Assembly: GCA_002633005.1 (NCBI GenBank)
Contig: NMRA01000129.1
Coordinates: forward strand, 836,551-900,550
Source of the DNA: Phoronis australis
Lineage: Eukaryota; Phoronida; Phoronidae
Direction of reading: 5' to 3'
Length of the DNA: 64,000 bases
Shown here piece after piece: positions 34,905 to 45,154 of the stretch. The notes under the pieces were generated by a model. It saw only the letters and a list, made by a program, of their open reading frames with translations. It was not told where the DNA came from and did not search any database. A program made the translations under genes and the position numbers. Each line of letters begins with the position of its first letter. Positions within the stretch are counted from its first letter, which is position 1.

Positions 34905-37900
34905 ATGGGTTTTCCCAAGGTTCTCATGACTCAGAAACGTCGCGAAGTTGCGGCCACACTATGCGTGATTTTGTACAACCTAGGGATATTTCCTGCGTTG
35001 ATTGTGGTTGTAGTTGGAGTCTACATAAAAGTCGCCGTCCAGGACAGGATAACATTCTTGGCAGCATACGAGGGAGGCGCTTTTCCCTTCTCAATGGTAG
35101 CCATGGGAGTATTCTCCGTGATGGTGCATATTGTGGGTATCAAACTTTCCAATGACTTTAAAACGGTTGCAACACGCACCAAAATATATCACTTTCTTTT
35201 CCCTTTCACCATAGTATACAGTCTCGTTTATTTCTTCGTTTTCGTATCGGGAGTTTTCAGTTTCTACGAGCTGACAAAGATTTCCACCGAGATAGAAGAA
35301 GGTTTGCAGTACGTGATGAGAAGCTACCAGACAGATGGCCAATTAAAACAAGAGATGGATATTGTACAGACTGACTTCTCCTGCTGCGGAGTCGAAGGAT
35401 ACATGGACTGGTTTGAAATAGAATGGATACACCATGACTACAGACTTAACGAGCATTTACCTAAAAGGTGAGGATGACTGGCTATGTACCACTTGTTGAT
35501 TCTTTTTGAGACATCAAACCAGGGACAGAAACTTTTCCAGTCTTTTAGCGAAAGTACCAGTCTGTCGCTAATCTGATTTAAGGGACCAAAGGGTCCGCCA
35601 CCCCTCTAGAAACCATACGCCGCTTTGAGGTTACGAGAAAATGTTATGCTGCCTTCGAAAATCTTGGTCGGGACTTCCTTACGCCATTTAGATCATCCAG
35701 TAAGAGATGGATCATGTTCACTAATTCAGCTCTATTTCTTTCTCGGTAGCAGGATTTAATGAATTTTGCCTTGGACGGACGAAGGAGAGGAATCAGCGTT
35801 GTCACGCATTTTTTGGTTCCATGTAAAGTGTGTACTAAGGCTGGGCTGTATGTGATTAAAGGAGTGCCCCGTGCTCATGTATGCCCATGACCCAAGCAAC
35901 CTGCGCGCTCCGACCACATTCTGGTTTTCTTTGGTTATTGCAGTGTGCAAACGAAGAAGGCACTGTTGACCGATAGCGTGCCGTTCAGTTGTTGTAACCC
36001 TATGTCTCTGCGACCATGCGTTCACAACCATGTACTTGACAACACGAGGCATTACGCGTATGACTACAGGCTTCACACCACGCTACACGCGTTTGGCTGC
36101 AAACAACAGCTGATGACATATTTTGGAAGCGCGTTGGTCAAATATGTTGGGTTAGCCAATATGATTTTATCCTTTTTCCAGGTGCGTAGAATTGCGCTGT
36201 GTTCCGTAGACACAAGACTACCCAAAAACGTGAAAATGAATCTTTTTCGGGTTAAGTTGGGACCTTAACATAATGGCAGTCACTTGAGTTATTGGTCGGT
36301 GATGTATGAATATTGAATTACAGGGCAGAATTCACTGTTCTCGTTTCGTAAGGCAAGACTTTTCGCCGCAAGTGCTTCGCCGTGAGAGTCTGGGGTCTAC
36401 GGAACGCATCCGGATTTGTCATTCACGATGGAGAGAGAAACATTCATCTCCTACGTCATTCTTCCTCGTGACGCGTGTAGTGCACAGACAAATAATTACT
36501 GAGGCACTTGCGTATCTAAAATGCTTATATCCTCGTGATACTCTTTGCTGGTGAAAATGGAAAACAAATGATTCATTTTTTCTTAATGATATTCAGTTTC
36601 CAAAACACAAACTATAAACTACGTCAGCCAACCATATTAACTAATTCTGAAATATTTCCAAATTATGTCAAATACGTTTTCCATCCCTTGACAGATTATT
36701 TGGTTTGTTCGCCCACCTTTTTTACAAAACTGGACCGCTTCATACACATCACATACGATCTTTCGTCTCCTTTTAATGATTAAAATCAATTACTGTTATG
36801 CCCAGAGAATAGTTTGCTATCGAGTTTTTTTATCATTTTTCTTTTATTTTCTTAATTTGAATAACCAATAGTCTGAGTTTCCCCCACCATACTTAACAAT
36901 TGTTCTTAACAATCGTTTAGTAGAAGATTCATTGTGAATATAAAATGGAACAGGGTTCTACATAAAAACAAAAAAAGACTTGTAAAAATAGTTACTTTGG
37001 CAGGTATGTTTAACAATCATTTAAAAGTGTTAGGGAATTGTGTAAAATTAACTGTAGATCTGAGAAAACAAGTATTATTTAAGTAGAAGGTATTGTCTGA
37101 CTCATTGTAATATTTTAAAGTGACATAAGTCCATGTGATTGGGGATATTCACGTACAGTTATTCGTCTTTACTTGTGAATCCATGTCAGTACATACAATA
37201 TTAATTTATGTGTAAAATACAAGAAAGTGTTCTGTACTTTTCTGATTAAAGGAGAGGGAGGGAGAGAGAGAGAGAGGGAGGGAGAGAGAGAGGGGGAGAG
37301 AGAAGGGGAGAGACGGGGTCAGAGCACAAAAAATCTACCTCTAATAGAGCATTCATCATTGACCATCTTGTCTAATTCCAAATTCTGTGAATAAATACAT
37401 TTTTCGCAGCAACAACATAGTTCTATTTCCTTTTTAACAAAAATAAATTGTGAGGACCACCTTTGAGACGTTGCTTATACAAATTTGATTTCCACAAATT
37501 TCGTTAAAAACACGACTAGACTTTTTGTTTGCAAGATTGATACTGGTACGCTCGTAGTTTCGGAATAGTCTCCTTTCTTCAGAATGCAGGTATGTAGTAA
37601 ATGAGACTGTTCCTACGAGCGTACCAGTATCAAGCGTGCAAACGAAAAATCTAGTCGTGTTTTTAACGAAGTTTGTGTAAACGAAGGGCTTCTACCGAAC
37701 TATATCAAATGTAATTTCCAAAGACCAACTAAAACTGTCCCTAGGAGTCAATAAGTTATATACTTCTCAAAAAGTTGCCGACCATGTTTCAGTCGAATGT
37801 CTACAGACAAAGCCGATTATTGGCGATGTGGAGTATTGGGTAGCTATAATCTCAATAACACAACCCATTTTGTTTTATGAGTCTGGTCAGAGACTATAAC

Positions 37901-40531
37901 TTCGAGAAGTCCACCTTACCCAACAATAATTTCAAAAAGGCGTTTCTCGGCCGTAAAACCGATAATATCTCTTTAACAGAAATGAAGCAGTCAGCGACTC
38001 CCGTCGGGACTGAACAACAATACGGCTTAGCTACAATAAACCGACCCCACATATGAGCCGCATACGAAGTTAACCAAGCTCTACATGTTCACTTCAAGTA
38101 GTAGTGCCTAAGCAATCCGAGATGAGCTGACTTGTTTCTTTGTAAGCCCATGGCAATCTCCTTGTTTCTTGAGGTGTCCTATTCGTTGGTAGCCAAAGAA
38201 ATATTCCTTTTTTTCTTCTGATCCAGTAATTGATAGCGTTTCAGAATTTTTTAGCAGCATAACGCCGCCAAAATAAATGAAGCAAAGTCTTAGGTTTTCA
38301 CATACAGAAAGTGCCCAAGGGGAGTTACTAACGCCAGCTTTAACAAGATAAGAGTTACAACTGATTATTCTATGCTACAGTCTAAATTGAAATCATCGAA
38401 GCTTTATATTAAGACTAAAGTTCACCTAATAGGCATTTTCCACCATGAGTAACAAGCATAAGAGGCTGTGTTTGTCATTTCATTTCTGACTTGGACCCCT
38501 GTATATTTATGAAGAAAGAAACTGTTGTGCAGATGCTTTATCCCCCAATGATCTGCAAGTAATGCTTTTGTAAAAATTGTCTTAATAGGTGCGCAGAAGG
38601 AAGGAAATTTTTCTATTGATGGCGAACACCATACAGCTCCTCTGAGCCACAAAATAAAAAATGGTCAAAAATTGGACTTTTCAGAAAAACCATCAAAAGA
38701 TAACCATATGTTTTTTTCTTGCAAGTTGTTATGCAAATTATGTCGTTTCAGCTGACAACCCTGATATTTACAAGACTGCTACAGACTTCTGTAGATTCTC
38801 TGCACGACAACGGTAAATTAGATAGTGACGATAATTTGGGATGGCTACTTGGTGCAGGTACGTGAGTTCGGTACAACCTCTGGAAATCGTGCACTTTAAG
38901 GTGATACGCTGAATGTCTAATTCGTTGCTTCGCCTTTCTGCATCAACCTCTGTGTCGGCTCAATACATCTTTAAAACTTTCCTAGAACAGAGTTTCGTTG
39001 AAGTATTGGCCTATCCAAGTCTCAGTTCGAGTTGATAGCGCGAAAGGGTTTTACACGTATTTAGCACGTTAAAGTGGCGCTAAACAGTTTCTGATTTTGG
39101 CCTTTGTATTCTAAATCAAACATTTGCATTTTCCATTCTAATTTTGTGTGAACTTCAGATAAGTGTTTATTATTACGTCATCAAGTACATTAAGGTTTAT
39201 GCTGGTGACCTTTTCAGTCCAAGTTCGCACTTGATGACCGCATCATTAAAGATGTAAGTTCGAGTCTGAACTCGAAATCTTGAGTTTTTAGTTACCTAAA
39301 GTCTCGAGTTTTTGCTTGAGTTTGTAGCTCGAATTAAGGGGTCAGTAAGTGCAAATTTGCAATAAGAACTCATCAGCGTTAATCATAACGTATTCGAGCA
39401 CAGAATAATGAACACAGTACCTTGATTTTTCGCAAACGTAGAACGGAAATGCCAAAAATAATTTCGAATTGATTTTGTGTAAAAAGTTGAGATAACCCGA
39501 GCGGCCCCAGGTCTTGGCAGCTCCAATACTCTATTCCACAGCGTGTACGTAACCTGAAAATATGAACAATATACTGGAAAAAGACTTCAAAAACTTTTCA
39601 CAAAGTGCATTGAAACTGAGTCAAAGTCAATTTTCGTCCTAACGATAACCGGAAATACAACAGTTTTCACCCCAAAGACACCATTTGCATGGAATTGCTA
39701 CTTAGAGACATATCATTCATTCTCTCCAGATTGCAGAAAATAGGAGAAAAGTGCATGTTGACTAACTAGACTTTATGCAAATCAAAAGTTTTGAAGGGTA
39801 CCTGAATTTCCTGCTAACTTTCAACGTCCCGCTTCTACACTGTAAATGTTTAAAATTATACCAAACCCAGTTTTGATGATTTCAACCATTAACCTCGTGA
39901 CATTGAGATAAACCTAATAGTTTAATGCGTTATCCTTTATTTTTCAGATGACCATATAGACCTTCAAAAGAAAGCCGAGTCCTATGAGGCGCTTGATGAA
40001 TGGCCGCCCGAGGGTGGGGACGCGGAGTGGGGCCCGTACGAAGGTGACGACAACTGGGGCCCGTTGGATGAGAGTTCACCCATGTCGAATGTGAGCAAGA
40101 ATACGAAACTTAGCAAGAGTGCACCTGAACCGCTAGCGAAATCTATTCCCCCTAGCACGAACGTCAAGCCTCCAACCCGTTCATCTGTAGTTCCACCACC
40201 GGCAACACCGGCACCACCGGCGCCGGCAGGACCACCCGCGTCACCACCTCCGCTAGTTGACACGACCCCAGACAAGGCTGACGACATTCCACAAAACTTG
40301 GACTCGCTAGCAAAGAAATCTATCAAAGAAAAATCACTGCCCCTCCCTCCATCGCCCGAGCCCAAAAATGTTTCATTCCAAGGTCTTCGCAATTCAGCCG
40401 AGCAGTCGAAATCCGACGCGTTATCGGCTGTATATAATCCGTATGCTAACATGGTATTCCCAAAGCCTCAAGAGAACACGAGTGCCAATAGCAATACACC
40501 TCAATTCATTCGAATGAAAGGAGGGCAATAG
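34905..40531 (+). CDS. prph2-like: Peripherin-2/ROM1-like tetraspanin with long proline-rich C-terminal tail, four exons
   Basis: Exons 34905-35467, 35944-36181, 38752-38857 and 39948-40531, GT/AG borders and matching phases, 496 aa. Membrane segments are at about 19-41, 60-82, 97-119 and 249-275. The large extracellular loop has CCG at 160-162, then DWFEIEW and PFSCCNP at 201-207 with Cys213. DWFEI-W and PFSCCNP are signatures of the peripherin/ROM1 branch. RLLQTSVDS after TM4 also matches the vertebrate protein (RYLQTSLDG). Vertebrate peripherin shapes the rims of photoreceptor discs; the role here is unknown. The human intermolecular-disulfide cysteine (Cys150, in GRCFMKK) has no counterpart: the aligned stretch reads DGQLKQE. 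The tail (about 276-496) is much longer than in the 346-aa human protein, has tryptophan/acidic repeats (EWGPYEGDDNWGP) and a proline-rich stretch, and matches nothing I know. The start is the first ATG; MGFPKVLMTQKRR fits the family N-terminus. Confidence 0.93.
35468..35943. other. Tetraspanin intron 1
   Basis: Short intron between exons 1 and 2. Antisense open frames here are not supported. Confidence 0.6.
37252..37316. repeat. Purine (GA-rich) microsatellite
   Basis: About 65 bp of AGGG/GAGA repeats on the + strand, imperfect. Confidence 0.85.
37495..37678. mobile_element. Foldback (MITE-like) element in tetraspanin intron 2
   Basis: Arms of about 64 bp are inverted copies with few mismatches (left GATACTGGTACGCTCGTAG, right CTACGAGCGTACCAGTATC), around a ~60-bp loop. 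On the - strand the loop carries CTGAAGA ... TTCCGAAACTACG, the same kind of core as in the Penelope-derived foldbacks. No coding capacity. Confidence 0.75.
38858..39947. other. Tetraspanin intron 3
   Basis: Contains copy 2 of the dispersed repeat at about 39040-39490; otherwise nothing recognised. Confidence 0.55.
39040..39490 (+). repeat. Dispersed repeat copy 2
   Basis: Shares with the 42-43 kb copy AGATAAGTGT(T/C)TATTATT, GTTCGCACTTGATGA, AGTTCGAGTCTGAACTCGAA-like words and CGTAGAA...AAATG(C/T)CAAAAATAATT, in the same order. Confidence 0.6.
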
Positions 40532-40689
40532 AAGCGATCGATAATTGTCCTTCGCTAAACAATAGATTTGAAAAAGTCTCATTTATATTGACGCTGGCTG
40601 AAGCTAATCAATAATGTCCGGAAATATTTTTCACCAGTACTTAAACTGCCTCATCAGTGGAGCTGCTTGTGAAATCTTCTAAGTATTGT

Positions 40690-40695
40690 AAATAA
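40690..40695 (+). promoter_or_regulatory. Candidate polyadenylation signal of the tetraspanin gene
   Basis: AATAAA about 160 bp after the stop codon at 40529-40531. Confidence 0.6.
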
Positions 40696-42019
40696 ACATT
40701 CAAACATTCAACGGTTTAGGTCGTACAGACGTGAGGTATAAACTTTTCCTGAAATCAAATCTGCGAGGGCTATTTACAATGAAATGTATTAACGAGTTTT
40801 TAGATACATGGTACGATGTGTATAGAGTTTGGTAACATCCGGACATCCGTCAAATGATGACAAATAGTAAAACTGGGAATAATTGAGGGATGTTTCCATG
40901 GTAATTCAATTATAACTCATCAACAGAAGTTGCTACCCAATGAATGCAAAGTCGTGTAGTCCACGTTTTATCTTTCTCCAAATTTATGAGACACTGTGTA
41001 GACAGGTTTATTCATTCTTGTTATTTGTTTCTCGAATTTTTTCATTTCTCATTTGTGTTCGTGACAACAGGACGTTGCTAAGTAACAGAACACGGTCGAA
41101 TAAGCTGTGGTACGATAACCTCTTCAATGCATGGATAGCAGTTACGCTTAGTTAATCCTTTTCGTTTTGCTAGATTTGTATTTTTCAAACTGCTCAGTAG
41201 GTTCGCTAGCGACCAGTAATGGGATTTTGTCTTTCACCTTGACTGAACTGACTGACATGTAAGTAAGCGCCCTCTTCTAAGAGTATGAGTGGTTGTCTGG
41301 GTGAAATGTGTTCAGGTGAAGAATGCTGTAAACACGCGACGATGTAGTATTAATGACATTTTCATGTAGGTATATGATCTCATACTTATAACTACAAGCG
41401 TATTTTTGAGCTGCTTTACCAAATGACCAAAGTTACAAAGACTATTACAAAGATTATTGCCACGCTTATCCATTTCCTTACCTTGGATCAGTGGACATAA
41501 CCGAGGCCGAAATAAGCAAGTAAGTAATTAGGATACAGTCAGTGTAGTCCAAAATTCTCAAATAGAAGTTTTATACTTGTCAATTGGCATGGAAGGATTT
41601 GTAAAGGAAGGACTTGTGAGAGAGATTACATAATTTGATTAAATTGTTAACACGGCTGTAAACCCAAGTTTTGTTCAAGATGCGAACTTTTCTTTAAACA
41701 ACTCACTGCTGTTAAATTGTTGAGACAATTGCGTTTAAAACGACACGATGTTTCATGAAAAGTGGCTTGTGAGACTTCAGTCAGAAAATTTGACTTACAC
41801 TCCCATTTCACAATTGATAACACATCACGTAACAATGTAGAAATTATTTTACGAAAATTATCTGAGTACTATCAGTAATTGATATAGTTTTGTAAACTAT
41901 GTACTTTTACAGAGATGAAGTTTTTTCAGAATTGTGTGGAGCACCAAGACGAAATTTCTGACTGAAATCTTAAAGCACTTTTCACATGATGAAACGGACC
42001 CCAGGGTCCGGGGTCTAAT

Positions 42020-42970
42020 GTTTGTACTCAAACGTGAACTCGAAATTATTATGCGACATCTTCCATCCTACTTTTGTTTGAACTTAAGATAAGTGTCTAT
42101 TATTCTGGCTCGAGTACTCCTGGTTTAAGCATATGAATTTCTTATCCATGTTCGCACTTGATGATCCCTAGATTCGAGCTGCAAATTCGAGTTTATCGAC
42201 ATTTCGTATAAAGATTCAAAATTCCGAGTTCAGACTCGAAGTTAAAAGGTACATGGAACGCGAAAGCTCGTCGAAAAATCTATTAAACGATTCTTGACGA
42301 AAGTACCATCTCGCAAAGTCTAGTACAGAGTAATTCACTTTCCTATGTGAGCAAATTTCTAGAAAAAATCACAATTTTCACGATTTTTGAAATACGCGCA
42401 AAGGAAAACTCTGTGGTTGCCACAAAGTTTCTAATCTCCCTCCCACTTATGATAAATGCGCGCATGCGCTTACAGTCAGGTGCTTGAAGTCGCTTGAGGT
42501 CAGAGGTTACATTTTCCATATAATGGAAATGTGCTACGTCTATGTCTTGCCATACCAAATAAGGAGAGGACATGCTTTTGCCTTGTGGGAGAAAAATCGA
42601 CGAAGTGGCGGGCAATTGGCAGATCGCTTTTTGGAAATTTGAAACTGAAAGAAAATGCGTTGATATCAACAGAAATTAAAGATCTTTATGAACACACGAT
42701 AAAATACCTGGTGAGTAGGTTGGATTCTGTTTCTGTGGCAGAGAACCACTTTCAATATTGCAATTAAGTCTGTTTATTGCTTTCCAGACCTCGTAAGCCT
42801 AATGCTGGGGCCATCACGTACAAACTAGGATTAGGCAGTTATTCACGCAAGCCATTATGAGTATAGAATAGTAGACATGTCTTGATTTCTCCTGAACGTA
42901 GAATAGAAAATGTCAAAAATAATTCAAGTTCAATTTCGAGCAAAAAGATTAGACTACGAGCTCATGTCTC
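42020..42970 (+). repeat. Dispersed repeat copy 3, interrupted
   Basis: The two halves of the 39-kb copy recur at about 42040-42260 and 42870-42970, separated by roughly 600 bp of other sequence. That intervening sequence includes the candidate exon ending at 42710. Confidence 0.5.
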
Positions 42971-44317
42971 AAGAAGTAATAATATCACCTGCAATAAAAC
43001 TCTTTTGAGACCAATTTCATAATGGTAAATGAAACAATGGTATTAGGGATGGAAGTGGGTTTTCACAGTAACAGCTATTATCAGTGACGTTTAGTTGGAG
43101 ACATACATGGAACTATGTACAACACAGTTTCAAATGCAGTTAGCTGGTTTTCGACCGACATAAAGACATTTTAAATAATATTTTGAAAACGTTTTTAAAC
43201 TTCCTGTTTCATTGTCAATATAACGGCTCTTTAACTAGTTCGGTGGAGTACAAGCTCCTTCACATTTACAAATTTAGGTATCGACCTGTAGCTGGTGAAC
43301 ATTTTCATGTGCGACTTGCAGTTACCCAGGAGTAGTCGCCTCGATTTTAAGAGGGTGGGCGTTGGTGAAAATATGAAATACCTATTGTATGTCGTATGCT
43401 TGTATTTGCCTCCTCGGCGCCAACTGTAAGTCCGTCTGGCAAAGCAAGTGATTTTTGCTGAAAATACGAACCTGTCCTGTTAAGCAGTGCATCCGTGAAT
43501 GCCGGCGCAGATCCGAAGGCAGTATCGGCGCCAAATCCCAAACGCAAAGTTGTACTTGTGTATTATTATAAATTGTGTCCCCTCATCCGGCCGGATTCGC
43601 GTTTAGAGTGGTACCACCTCTCACTACACTGATCATGTTCAGAACGGTCAATCATTAGATTATCAAAAGCTCAGGTCATGTGAGCGTTACAGAAAGGTAA
43701 AATAACGTTTTGTGCTGGAATAATAGCGCAGTTATTGCAACTGGGTTCCCAACTCGAGTTTAAAGCACAAACGTCGTTTTTCATACAATATGATATTTTC
43801 CTTTAGACAAACATAAATAAGTGCGTAATTTATTTCTTTCTTCCGTTCTTGCTACCAGCTTGATATATTGCTGTTAGTAAAAGGCCTACTATTTTATTAA
43901 CAAAGCCTCCGAAATTGCTAAAATGTCTGACTGACATTGATCGAAATCTTAAGATTCCACATTTTATCGTGTTTAGGTATTGACCTTTGCCAGTAAAAGA
44001 GAAAGGTAAACCATGGCTTTAGACGATGATGTTGGCTGCAGAGGGGAAAGTCCAATTTAGACTCGCTTCAGACCCGACGGCTATCAATCAGTCTCGCGAG
44101 AGTGACTTGCATTTGAAGGCGAAAACTCTTCTCAGTTTCGTTAATCTAGTTTCTCTCCGGCGATATCATCGCAGTGTTGGATGAATGTGTCCCGTAAAAG
44201 CGCTTCTTAGATTGTAAGAAAATTTTGTAACCTGTTAGAAATCATAATCACTGTCGTCTGCGGTCACTGATTACGACAAAACACTGGAACAGCGAAAACT
44301 TGAAGCGTTTCCCGCCA

Positions 44318-45154
44318 ATGTACGGCAAATTGATGGATGCAACAAAAGATAAAGCTTGTACAAAGTGTGAACTCGTGGAGGAAGGTGAAAATTTAAATAA
44401 AGCGCAATCAGAGGAAACAAAACCTGCGTTGGGGAGACCAAAATGCCAGCCATTTGACCCGAATTTCAACGGAACGGAATTTGATAAAGATGAGGACGCG
44501 AAAGGAAATTTAGAAGTGGAAGAGAAAACAAGCGAGTGCAGCGATAGATGGAAAAGTGCTGATTTCGGAAACGAAACCGAGACCAATGAAAGTCATGACC
44601 AGTTGTGCACACCTAAGCACCACGCACAGAATAAAAGTATAGAAGTCCCTGTGCCTTTAAGACGCCGCCAGTTACCAGCTTCGTTTTGGGAGGAACCAAA
44701 TATTCCAAAAAGCGCAATAAATATTAATTCGCAAGTTTTATGGTATCCTCCTCCGAGCGATGACACAAAAGGAATTGATTGTAGTGTCACATGGAATAAA
44801 GCTTACAGACAAGTACCTTCCAGATTTATTTCCTACGCCATGCACGATATTCCATGTGCAGCACGTGCATGGGAAGTCCAAGACGAAGCAATCGCCAGAA
44901 GCGTGTTTCATCCGTGGAATTTTAATTTTGACCACTATGGAATTAATCATGATGACAGTTGGTCAACAACGTTCACTGATGTCAATTTTCCCTTTCAAGG
45001 CACAACCAATATTTGGGCACCTTGGAAAGTAACGCGTCCTCACATTGGAACATTTGATCGAATGAGCAGCAACACGTGCCATCAAAATCTTTGGAAGCCC
45101 ATTCCCAAAAAATCAAGCGTTTACCCATCAAGATATCACCCGTTTCCTCACTGA
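44318..45154 (+). CDS. fam181-like: FAM181-like TEAD-binding protein, main exon (N-terminus unresolved)
   Basis: The frame is open from 44231 to the stop at 45152-45154. The first in-frame ATG (44318) gives 278 aa. At 44653-44700 it encodes VPLRRRQLPASFWEEP, nearly the motif I recall in vertebrate FAM181A/B. It has the pattern of the YAP omega-loop (LRKLPDSFF) that docks on TEAD factors: Arg, Leu-Pro, Ser-Phe and a second aromatic. FAM181A/B are reported TEAD interactors, so a nuclear role with TEAD is likely. Upstream of the ATG the frame reads ENLKRF followed by PPMYGKL, resembling the family's conserved LKRF..KY..LP block. Translation therefore probably begins in an upstream exon joined at an acceptor near 44292 (ACAG). 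The rest is low-complexity, rich in Trp, Pro, His and Asn, and not alignable by eye. The nearest neighbours are unrelated genes. Confidence 0.72.
   Translation: MYGKLMDATKDKACTKCELVEEGENLNKAQSEETKPALGRPKCQPFDPNFNGTEFDKDEDAKGNLEVEEKTSECSDRWKSADFGNETETNESHDQLCTPKHHAQNKSIEVPVPLRRRQLPASFWEEPNIPKSAININSQVLWYPPPSDDTKGIDCSVTWNKAYRQVPSRFISYAMHDIPCAARAWEVQDEAIARSVFHPWNFNFDHYGINHDDSWSTTFTDVNFPFQGTTNIWAPWKVTRPHIGTFDRMSSNTCHQNLWKPIPKKSSVYPSRYHPFPH

Larger units (their letters stand above)
36182..38751. other. Tetraspanin intron 2
   Basis: It contains a GGAGA-type purine microsatellite at about 37252-37316 and the foldback at 37495-37678. The rest is AT-rich and unassigned. Confidence 0.55.
40532..44230. 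other. Intergenic DNA between tetraspanin and FAM181-like genes
   Basis: Contains copy 3 of the dispersed repeat (42020-42970, interrupted) and a possible FAM181-like first exon ending at 42710. Other short frames show no family features. Confidence 0.5.

Noticed and set aside
35756-36076. 106-codon antisense frame
   Set aside because: It is a shadow of tetraspanin exon 2 and adjoining intron.
42343-42767. Opposing open frames of 108 and 78 codons as separate genes
   Set aside because: No family features; only the + strand stretch ending at the GTGAGT donor was kept, as a low-confidence exon candidate.
44248-44950. Antisense frames over the FAM181-like exon
   Set aside because: The sense strand has the recognisable motif and a polyadenylation signal; the antisense frames have neither.
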